Under the pieces are notes generated by a model, which was not told the DNA's origin, searched no databases, and saw only the letters and a list, made by a program, of their open reading frames with translations. From contig JAITDQ010000197.1 of assembly GCA_031282485.1 (NCBI GenBank), positions 1 through 5,249 on the forward strand: 5,249 nt of DNA. Reading direction: 5' to 3'. Position 1 is the first letter of the stretch. Each line of letters starts with the position of its first letter. The position numbers and the translations under genes are program-made. Below are positions 1 through 5,249 of this stretch, in pieces. This DNA is from Tannerella sp. GTDB taxonomy: Bacteria > Bacteroidota > Bacteroidia > Bacteroidales > Tannerellaceae.

Positions 1-142
1 GACGGGGGCAAAGGTACGCTTTTTTTTTGAATTTGCAAGCTTTTGGTTTTTTTTGCATTGACTTGGGCGTTAAAATCAAATTATTTCATTTTCTTTGTGA
101 TGTTTATTGCATATTTAGAACTAACAAATTCAATACAAACGA
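1..142. other. T-rich gene-free leader upstream of the guanylyltransferase gene
   Basis: I see no coding region in this stretch. It begins with a short G-rich segment (GGGGGCAAAGGTACGC, 4-19) followed by a run of nine T at 20-28, then TTT at 32-34, TTTT at 41-44 and eight T at 47-54. The tract centres lie about 8-10 bases apart, close to one helical turn, so the DNA may be intrinsically curved. From about base 70 to the start codon it is A/T-rich, as is usual for Bacteroidota 5' regions. It could be the end of an upstream transcription unit, a promoter-upstream element, or both. No strong hairpin precedes the first T run, so a classical terminator is not supported. Confidence 0.5.
90..97 (+). 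promoter_or_regulatory. Weak candidate -7 box for the guanylyltransferase gene
   Basis: TTTCTTTG matches the Bacteroidota -7 consensus TAnnTTTG except for the A at the second position. It would put the transcript start near base 104 and leave a leader of about 40 bases. Possible -33 TTG triplets at 58-60 and 63-65 lie farther away than the usual 19-21 base spacing, so this is only a tentative call. Confidence 0.25.
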
Positions 143-1222
143 ATGAAAGACAATTTTTGCGTTATCATGGGAGGTGGCATCGGGAGCCGGTTCTGGCCTT
201 TCAGTAGAGAGAGTTTTCCGAAACAGTTCCTTGACTTTTTCGGTATCGGACGGTCGTTGCTGCAAATGACGGTCGACCGTTTTGCCAAAATTATTCCTAT
301 GGAAAATATTTATATCGTTACAAATGAAAAGTACGCCGAACTGGTAAAAGAACAGGTACCTTTGCTCCGCGACAAGCAGATTCTCCTCGAACCTACACGA
401 CGAAACACGGCTCCGTGTATCGCCTATGCGGCTTATCATATAAAGGCCTGTAACCCGAATGCCAACATTGTGGTGGCGCCCTCGGATCATCTCATCCTGA
501 AAGAAAGCGAATTCCTGACCGCCATAGATGAAGGGCTAAAGTTTGCGCAAGAGAACGAAGCGCTTATGACTCTCGGCATTAAACCAAGCCGGCCGGAAAC
601 GGGATACGGGTATATCCAGTGCGGCGACACGATGATTGACAAGTTTACAAAGGTGAAAACTTTTACCGAGAAACCGAATCTCGAACTTGCGAAAGTTTTC
701 ATGGACAGCGGCGAATTTTTCTGGAATTCGGGTATTTTCCTCTGGAACGTTAACACGATTATGAAGGCTATACACAAGTTCCTCCCCGAAATATCCGCAC
801 GGTTTGACCTGGGAACGGATAAATTCAACACGCCCGGCGAACAGGATTTTATCAACATTCATTACCCTTACTGTCCCAACATATCCGTCGATTACGGGAT
901 AATGGAAAAAGCCGACAATGTATATATGTTATGCGTCGACTTTGGCTGGGCTGACCTCGGAACATGGGGTTCTCTGTTTGATATTGCCACGAAGGACGAA
1001 AATAACAATGCGCTCCTGAAAACCCGCGCTTTGCTTTATGAAAGCGAAAACAACATCATCTCACTGGGAAACCAGAAAAGGCTGGCCATCATACAGGGAC
1101 TTAAAGATTATATTGTAGCTGAAAACGGCAACGTCCTCCTTATTTGCAGAAAAGAAGACGAACAGCGCATCAAACAGTTCATTGCCGATACACAGTTAAA
1201 ATATGATGATGAATTTAACTGA
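143..1222 (+). CDS. manC: Mannose-1-phosphate guanylyltransferase (GDP-mannose pyrophosphorylase), short form
   Basis: This cytoplasmic enzyme joins GTP and mannose-1-phosphate to give GDP-mannose and pyrophosphate. GDP-mannose feeds mannose, fucose and rhamnose units of capsule, O-antigen and glycoproteins. The 359-residue protein has the nucleotidyltransferase signature at residues 10-29 (GGGIGSRFWP, then PKQF). It also has the family blocks EPTRRNTAP (83-91), PSDH (113-116), GYGYIQ (154-159), FTEKP (174-178), FWNSGIFLW (193-201), SVDYGIMEK (248-256) and FGWADLGTW (267-275). Position 17 is Phe where Leu is more usual in GGxGxRLWP. The protein ends soon after the nucleotidyltransferase core, so it lacks the C-terminal cupin phosphomannose isomerase domain of the roughly 480-residue bifunctional ManC/AlgA/XanB type. 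The start is the first ATG of the frame with the N-terminal strand directly before the signature, preceded by an A-rich segment and no clear ribosome-binding site. No other sugar-nucleotide or glycosyltransferase gene is adjacent, so it looks like a stand-alone housekeeping copy. Function is confident; the exact sugar is inferred from family motifs. Confidence 0.95.
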   Translation: MKDNFCVIMGGGIGSRFWPFSRESFPKQFLDFFGIGRSLLQMTVDRFAKIIPMENIYIVTNEKYAELVKEQVPLLRDKQILLEPTRRNTAPCIAYAAYHIKACNPNANIVVAPSDHLILKESEFLTAIDEGLKFAQENEALMTLGIKPSRPETGYGYIQCGDTMIDKFTKVKTFTEKPNLELAKVFMDSGEFFWNSGIFLWNVNTIMKAIHKFLPEISARFDLGTDKFNTPGEQDFINIHYPYCPNISVDYGIMEKADNVYMLCVDFGWADLGTWGSLFDIATKDENNNALLKTRALLYESENNIISLGNQKRLAIIQGLKDYIVAENGNVLLICRKEDEQRIKQFIADTQLKYDDEFN

Positions 1223-1255
1223 TTCCCTCTGTTTGTCAAAGGGATATACGCTGTG

Positions 1256-1280
1256 CGGGATACGGTTTGAACCGTTCCTG
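1256..1280. terminator. Bulged hairpin between convergent genes, possible terminator
   Basis: The 65-base gap between the two convergent stop codons contains an inverted repeat. ACGGT (1262-1266) and ACCGT (1271-1275) pair around a TTGA loop. After a bulged T at 1261 the stem continues with CGGGA (1256-1260) against TCCTG (1276-1280), including one G-T pair. That gives about ten base pairs on either strand. The core 1262-1275 is a perfect 14-base palindrome. A second, weaker stem, TCCCT/AGGGA, lies at 1224-1244. Position argues for transcript-end function for both genes. However, no T-run follows the hairpin in either direction, so it does not meet the rule for an intrinsic terminator. Confidence 0.4.
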
Positions 1281-1287
1281 AAGGATG

Positions 1288-1992
1288 TCACCGTTTCTTG
1301 AGGAAATACTGTCTTTCGGGTTCGGGATAATGTTCTATCGCATAACGCAATGCGGTACGGGGCATGCCGGCTGCATATTCTTCGAGAAAAGCCGTCAGGA
1401 CGCTGCGGTCGCGTTTGCCCATTTCGCGCAGCATCCAGCCGACGGCTTTATGCATAAGGTCATGCCGGTGATTCAGCAGTTTTCGTGACAGTTCGAGCGT
1501 ATCGAAGAAATCGTCCCGGCGGATAAAGGCCAGCGTCGAAATAATGGATATGCGCTGTTCCCACAGGCTGTCGCTTTCCGCAAGCCGATACAGGATGCTG
1601 CGGCTTTTATCGACCAGATATCCCCCGACAATGGCCGGACATGTCAAATCAACCAAATCCCAGTTGTTCACGCGGGAAATGTTTTTTAAATAAAAACCGT
1701 AAATTTCTTCGCGTTCCGCCGGCGCGGATGCTTTTTTGAAGCGTTCGACGAGGATGAGCAGTCCGCATAAGCGGGCTTCGTGGTATTCACTCAGCAGCAG
1801 TTTGCGAATCTCCGTCAGAGGCGTTTGAAGAGCGGCTTTCGCGATGCTGCGGGTATGCGGGACGACAACTCCGATAAAAACATCGCCTTCGCCGTACTGT
1901 CCCGGGCCGGTTTTGAAAAAACGCTGCAGGTGAGCGGCTTTTTCCGGCGTCCCGACCGCCTGTAATTCGTTTATAATAAATGCTGTATTCAT
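1288..1992 (-). CDS. DNA alkylation repair protein, AlkD-like HEAT-repeat glycosylase
   Basis: Proteins of this family are DNA glycosylases built from helical HEAT-like repeats. They excise positively charged alkylated bases such as 3-methyladenine and 7-methylguanine, holding the DNA backbone without flipping the base into a pocket. The 234-residue length fits AlkD of Bacillus cereus (about 237). The family landmarks are visible: NNWDLVD with Trp111 and Asp115, corresponding to AlkD Trp109 and Asp113; LWEQRISII with Arg147, corresponding to Arg148; and VGWMLREMGKRD with Trp186, corresponding to Trp187. The residue equivalences come from motif alignment by eye. The whole protein is predicted helical, with no signal peptide or membrane segment. 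It starts 6 bases after the stop of the dehydrogenase gene upstream on the same strand, so it is probably co-transcribed and perhaps translated by re-initiation; I see no good ribosome-binding site. It ends converging on the guanylyltransferase gene. Substrate range cannot be read from sequence. Confidence 0.9.
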   Translation of the reverse strand: MNTAFIINELQAVGTPEKAAHLQRFFKTGPGQYGEGDVFIGVVVPHTRSIAKAALQTPLTEIRKLLLSEYHEARLCGLLILVERFKKASAPAEREEIYGFYLKNISRVNNWDLVDLTCPAIVGGYLVDKSRSILYRLAESDSLWEQRISIISTLAFIRRDDFFDTLELSRKLLNHRHDLMHKAVGWMLREMGKRDRSVLTAFLEEYAAGMPRTALRYAIEHYPEPERQYFLKKR

Positions 1993-1998
1993 AATCCG

Positions 1999-2961
1999 TT
2001 AAAAGACCCGGCTTACCGGGCGGTCGTTTTCAAAAAAACCGATAACATTATTACTGACGGCTCGTGCCATTTCGATACGCGAGTATGTGGTTTGCGTGCC
2101 TATATGAGGGGTAAGCACCACGTTATCCATTGTCAGCAATTCCGGTGAAGGATAGTCGCCGAACTCAAACATATCCAACCCGGCGCCATGTATTTCTCCG
2201 GTCTTCAACGCCTCTACCAGCGCTTTTTCATCAACTAAGGGGCCGCGTGAAGTATTAATCAGGATTGCGGTCGGTTTCATCTTTTTCAACTCTTTTTCCC
2301 CGATTATATGATGCGTATCCGGCGTATAGGGCGCATTAAGCGAGACAAAATCCGACCCGGCAAGCAAATCATCCTTATCTGCATACCGTACACCCAGGCG
2401 TGTTTCTTCATCGAGGTCAAGGCGGTGGCGGTTGCAGTAAACAACCTCCATGCCACAAGCCCGCGCCCGTTTGCACAAAGCTTTCCCGATACGTCCCATA
2501 CCGATTATCCCAAGGGTCGCGCCCGTAACCCTCATTCCCAGGTTTTCGAGGACGCCGACCTTCATGTCCGACCTCAGGACGCGCAATTTACGGTCACATT
2601 CGCTCACGCGGCGGGCTGTATCCAGAATCAGTGCGAGGGCGATATTTGCCGTCGGGTCTGTCGTCGGGCCGGGAGTATTTGCAACCGTAATCCCCTTTCC
2701 CAGCGCACAGGCAACATCTATATTGTTGTATCCCACGGCATAATTGGCTATGACTTGGAGTTTTACACCCCTGTCAATCAGCTCCCTGTTGACGGGGAAA
2801 TTAAACATGGGACACAACGCATCGTATCCGGGAATCATCTCCATGACCTCATCATAAGAGAGATCCGCCTCTCCTTCGGGGAATGTGACATCATACCGGC
2901 TTTCCAGTTCGGAAAAACCTTCCCTGAACATGTTATAAGTTACAAGCACTTTCTTCTTCAT
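1999..2961 (-). CDS. NAD(P)-dependent D-2-hydroxyacid dehydrogenase, glyoxylate/hydroxypyruvate reductase-like
   Basis: This belongs to the D-isomer-specific 2-hydroxyacid dehydrogenases, cytoplasmic enzymes that interconvert 2-ketoacids and D-2-hydroxyacids. The 320-residue length is typical. The split catalytic domain (about 1-100 and 290-320) surrounds a Rossmann domain (about 101-289) with the dinucleotide motif GMGRIG at 154-159. The substrate-loop segment AVGYNNID is at 75-82, and NTPGPTTDPTAN (95-106) resembles the TDxTA segment of glyoxylate/hydroxypyruvate reductases. The catalytic Arg is R239 in NTSRG and the catalytic His is H286 in TPHIG. The catalytic Glu expected 29 residues after the Arg is missing: that position is Gly268, in DMFEFGDYP where relatives have a form like DVFEEEP. 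Glu266 and Asp269 are nearby. An Asn-Arg-His stretch (177-179) after the second Rossmann strand may suit NADP, but this is uncertain. It is the first gene of a probable two-gene transcript. The substrate is unknown; glycerate, lactate or phosphoglycerate names would be guesses. Confidence 0.88.
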   Translation of the reverse strand: MKKKVLVTYNMFREGFSELESRYDVTFPEGEADLSYDEVMEMIPGYDALCPMFNFPVNRELIDRGVKLQVIANYAVGYNNIDVACALGKGITVANTPGPTTDPTANIALALILDTARRVSECDRKLRVLRSDMKVGVLENLGMRVTGATLGIIGMGRIGKALCKRARACGMEVVYCNRHRLDLDEETRLGVRYADKDDLLAGSDFVSLNAPYTPDTHHIIGEKELKKMKPTAILINTSRGPLVDEKALVEALKTGEIHGAGLDMFEFGDYPSPELLTMDNVVLTPHIGTQTTYSRIEMARAVSNNVIGFFENDRPVSRVF

Positions 2962-2981
2962 CTGTATGCAAGTTAAGTTTT

Positions 2982-3004
2982 GGCCGGCACAAACGCCTGC
3001 GGCC
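2982..3004 (-). other. GC-rich inverted repeat in the dehydrogenase leader
   Basis: GGCCG (2982-2986) and CGGCC (3000-3004) pair perfectly, and an inner GC/GC pair could extend the stem around an ACAAAC loop with a three-base bulge. It stands out as G+C-rich in an otherwise A/T-rich intergenic region. It lies between the minus-strand -7 candidate and the dehydrogenase start, so it would be in the 5' leader of that transcript. It could affect translation or mRNA stability, or be a protein-binding site, or be chance. No T-run follows it on the minus strand. Confidence 0.35.
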
Positions 3005-3017
3005 TGATTACGAATTG

Positions 3018-3025
3018 CAAAAATA
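3018..3025 (-). promoter_or_regulatory. Candidate -7 box for the dehydrogenase/alkylation-repair transcript
   Basis: On the minus strand this reads TATTTTTG, a full match to TAnnTTTG, the primary sigma factor -7 element in Bacteroidota. It lies 56 bases upstream of the dehydrogenase ATG and predicts a leader of about 50 bases. No clear TTG is present at the expected -33 distance. The motif is short and arises easily in A/T-rich DNA, so the call rests mainly on position. Confidence 0.4.
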
Positions 3026-3068
3026 TGGAAAAAAACTCATTCCGTATGATTCTATCCGAAAAAAGATT

Positions 3069-3076
3069 TATATTTG
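3069..3076 (+). promoter_or_regulatory. Candidate -7 box for the ribonuclease R gene
   Basis: TATATTTG matches TAnnTTTG fully, and lies 26 bases before the proposed ribonuclease R start. It predicts a transcript start near 3083 and a short leader of about 20 bases, with the A-rich segment CATATAAACAAA directly before the ATG. No convincing TTG is seen at the expected -33 position. The short leader, the missing Shine-Dalgarno sequence and the A-rich start context are all normal for Bacteroidota. Confidence 0.5.
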
Positions 3077-3102
3077 TGTCGTAAAGAAGTCATATAAACA
3101 AA

Positions 3103-5249
3103 ATGAACATTAACATGAGTAATCATAAATTTTCCCGCAAAGACAGACCGGGCAAGGGTAAACAGGCGAAAAACAGAGCGCCCAAAGGCGAGCGGATAAA
3201 AAAGGAACTGCTGGTACAGGCCATCGTCGAACTTTTTCACAAAGAGCCGAAATCACTGTACAATTACAAACAGGTCGGCAAACTGACCGGAACGGAAGGA
3301 CAGGACGGGAAACTGCAGGTGCTGGAAATATTATACGCCCTGGCGGACGACGGCATCCTTGTGGAACAGGATAACGGACGTTTCCGCTATAACAGTCTCG
3401 GTACGATTGCCTCCGGGACGTTTCAGCGCCGCAGCAACGGCAATAACGCATTTATCCCCGACGACGGCGGCGAATCCATACGCGTTGCGGAACGCAATTC
3501 GATGCACGCCATGGACGGCGACCGCGTACGGGTACAGCTTTTTGCCCGCCGCAAAGGTACGGAACCGCAGGCCGAAGTAATCGAAATACTCGAATCCCGG
3601 GACCGCACGTATGTCGGCACTTTGCAGATAAGCCACGATTATGCCTTCTTGGTAACGGAAGACAAAACGCTGGCCAACGACATTTTTATCCCGAAAGGAA
3701 CGCTTAAAAAGGGAAAGAACGGCGACAAAGCGGTTGTCCGGATAACGGAATGGCCTGAAAACGCCAAAAATCCCATCGGGGAAATTATCGACATTCTGGG
3801 CGTTGCGGGCGACAACAATGCGGAGATGCACGCAATACTTGCCGAATTTGGCCTCCCGTACCGATATCCCGAAAAGGTGGAACAGGCGGCGGACGGAATA
3901 TCCGAAACCGTCACGGAGAAAGACATTGCGGAACGCGAAGACTTCCGCCGTGTCACAACGTTCACGATCGACCCGAAGGACGCCAAGGATTTCGACGACG
4001 CACTGTCGCTCCGCAAAACCGTCGACGGGAACTGGGAAGTGGGAGTTCACATCGCCGATGTCACCCATTACGTCAAACCGGGCGATACGATTGATGAAGA
4101 GGCCATAAAACGTGCCACATCCGTCTATCTCGTCGACCGTACGATTCCAATGCTCCCCGAACGGCTTTCCAACAAGCTCTGTTCGCTTCGCCAGGACGAA
4201 GAAAAGTTATGCTACTCCGTGATATTCGAGCTTAACGGGAAAGCGGAAATACTCGCCTCGCGAATCGTACGGACGGTAATATGCAGCAACCGCCGGTTCA
4301 CGTACGAAGAAGCGCAGGAGATAATCGAAACCGGCGAAGGCGATTTCAGGGATGAAGTGTTGACGCTGAACGAACTGGCGAAAATACTGCGGGCAAAACG
4401 TTTTGCCGACGGGGCGATTGACTTTGACCGGTATGAAGTGAAATTTGAAATCGACGACAAAGGCAAGCCCGTAAACGTTTATTTCAAGGAATCAAAGGAA
4501 GCGAATCACCTGATTGAAGAATTTATGTTGCTGGCAAACCGCTGCGTGGCGGAAACGATCGGAAAAACGCCCCGGGGAAAGAGTAAAAAGACGTTTGTCT
4601 ACCGCATACACGAACAGCCGGACCCGGATAAAATACAAAACTTTGCCGAATTTATCGAACGTTTCGGATACAAACTCAAAACGACAGGCAGCAAGGGCGA
4701 CATTACAAAAAGCATCAACGCCCTCTTAGACAAAGCCAAAGGCCGTCCGGAACAGAACCTTATCGAAACGCTTGCCGTACGTTCCATGCAAAAAGCCATT
4801 TACTCGACAAACAATATCGGGCATTACGGCCTCGCTTTTCCTTTTTACACACATTTCACGTCGCCCATCCGCCGTTATCCCGACATGCTGGTTCACCGCC
4901 TGCTGGAGCTTTACACGAATGGTGGCCGGAGCGTAAACCGCGAAGAATACGAAGACCTCTGCGATCACTGTTCCTCCATGGAGCAGCTCGCAGCCAATGC
5001 CGAACGCGCCTCCATAAAATACAAACAGGTAGAATTTATGAGCGACAAGATCGGCCGTGTGTACGACGGCGTCATATCGGGCGTAACGGAATGGGGACTG
5101 TATGTGGAGTTGAACGAAAACAAATGCGAAGGCCTTGTCCCGATGAGAGACCTCGACGATGATTTCTACGAGTTTGACGAAAAGAACTACTGCCTCACCG
5201 GGAAACGGTACAAACACATCTACCGCCTCGGCGACCCGGTAACCGTCCA
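3103..5249 (+). CDS. rnr: Ribonuclease R (RNB-family 3'-5' exoribonuclease), 3' end cut by window
   Basis: RNase R degrades RNA processively from the 3' end, including structured RNA, in mRNA decay and rRNA/tRNA quality control. The reading frame is open from 3103 to the window edge: 715 codons plus two bases, without a stop. Domains in order are a basic tail (about 9-35), a winged helix (about 35-97), cold-shock domain 1 (about 99-165), cold-shock domain 2 (about 169-233), the RNB nuclease core (about 285-610) and an S1 domain from about 650. The metal-binding aspartates are D290, D296, D298 and D299 in IDPKDAKDFDDA, matching D272, D278, D280 and D281 of E. coli RNase R. Y342 in TSVYLVD matches Tyr324, and HFTSPIRRYPD (584-594) is the conserved RNA-binding segment. 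The S1 domain begins GVISGVTEWGLYVEL (656-670), so probably only some tens of residues are missing. An in-frame TAA at 3082-3084 bounds the start. ATG at 3115 (Met5) is an alternative start giving a protein four residues shorter. It is divergent from the dehydrogenase gene and apparently transcribed from its own promoter. Confidence 0.95.
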   Translation, partial: MNINMSNHKFSRKDRPGKGKQAKNRAPKGERIKKELLVQAIVELFHKEPKSLYNYKQVGKLTGTEGQDGKLQVLEILYALADDGILVEQDNGRFRYNSLGTIASGTFQRRSNGNNAFIPDDGGESIRVAERNSMHAMDGDRVRVQLFARRKGTEPQAEVIEILESRDRTYVGTLQISHDYAFLVTEDKTLANDIFIPKGTLKKGKNGDKAVVRITEWPENAKNPIGEIIDILGVAGDNNAEMHAILAEFGLPYRYPEKVEQAADGISETVTEKDIAEREDFRRVTTFTIDPKDAKDFDDALSLRKTVDGNWEVGVHIADVTHYVKPGDTIDEEAIKRATSVYLVDRTIPMLPERLSNKLCSLRQDEEKLCYSVIFELNGKAEILASRIVRTVICSNRRFTYEEAQEIIETGEGDFRDEVLTLNELAKILRAKRFADGAIDFDRYEVKFEIDDKGKPVNVYFKESKEANHLIEEFMLLANRCVAETIGKTPRGKSKKTFVYRIHEQPDPDKIQNFAEFIERFGYKLKTTGSKGDITKSINALLDKAKGRPEQNLIETLAVRSMQKAIYSTNNIGHYGLAFPFYTHFTSPIRRYPDMLVHRLLELYTNGGRSVNREEYEDLCDHCSSMEQLAANAERASIKYKQVEFMSDKIGRVYDGVISGVTEWGLYVELNENKCEGLVPMRDLDDDFYEFDEKNYCLTGKRYKHIYRLGDPVTV

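Noticed and set aside
20..54. T runs as an intrinsic terminator of an upstream gene
   Set aside because: No stable G/C-rich hairpin immediately precedes the first T run; only a weak GCAAA/TTTGC pairing spans it, so the terminator call is not supported.
487..862. Two overlapping minus-strand open frames opposite the guanylyltransferase gene
   Set aside because: Both lie within conserved family blocks of the plus-strand gene and have no recognisable features of their own.
1224..1244. TCCCT/AGGGA inverted repeat after the guanylyltransferase stop
   Set aside because: The stem is only five pairs with an 11-base loop and no following T-run; it is too weak to call separately from the larger hairpin downstream.
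2308..2976. Plus-strand open frame of 222 codons opposite the dehydrogenase gene
   Set aside because: It is antisense to a gene with clear family motifs; its translation shows no recognisable domain and low-complexity composition typical of a shadow frame.
3331..4068. Minus-strand open frame of 245 codons opposite ribonuclease R
   Set aside because: It overlaps the cold-shock and early nuclease domains of a confidently identified gene; the length is explained by the codon use of that gene, and the translation is rich in Phe, Val and Arg without motifs.
4726..5217. Minus-strand open frame of 163 codons opposite the end of ribonuclease R
   Set aside because: It is antisense to the conserved nuclease and S1 segments, and its apparent hydrophobicity follows from the complementary codons.
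143..5249. The four genes as one functional system
   Set aside because: They lie in three transcription units with different orientation and belong to unrelated, widely distributed families; nothing in the sequence ties them together.

Overview
The window reads as ordinary chromosomal DNA of a Bacteroidota bacterium, most likely of the order Bacteroidales. The reasons are the start-site context and the promoters. The genes begin after A-rich leaders without a clear Shine-Dalgarno sequence, and two intergenic sites match TAnnTTTG, the -7 element of this phylum. The protein sequences also look Bacteroidales-like, but that is an impression from memory and not a search result. No genus is claimed.

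Layout: bases 1-142 are a T-rich, gene-free leader. A complete single-domain mannose-1-phosphate guanylyltransferase (143-1222, +) follows. A 65-base convergent gap with a bulged hairpin separates it from a minus-strand pair: an AlkD-like DNA alkylation repair protein (1288-1992) and, upstream of it, a D-2-hydroxyacid dehydrogenase (1999-2961). These two are 6 bases apart and probably form one transcript. A 141-base divergent region (2962-3102) carries one -7-like box facing each way. Ribonuclease R (3103 onward, +) then fills the rest of the window and is cut by its right edge shortly before its natural end.

The four genes do not form an evident pathway. They cover GDP-mannose supply for glycans, repair of alkylated bases, 2-hydroxyacid/2-ketoacid redox chemistry, and turnover of structured RNA. 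I see no mobile element, tRNA, rRNA, CRISPR array, phage gene or defence gene, and nothing that supports a new multi-gene system. The main points worth a second look are the dehydrogenase, which has glycine where its family has the catalytic glutamate, and the phased T-tract leader at the left edge.
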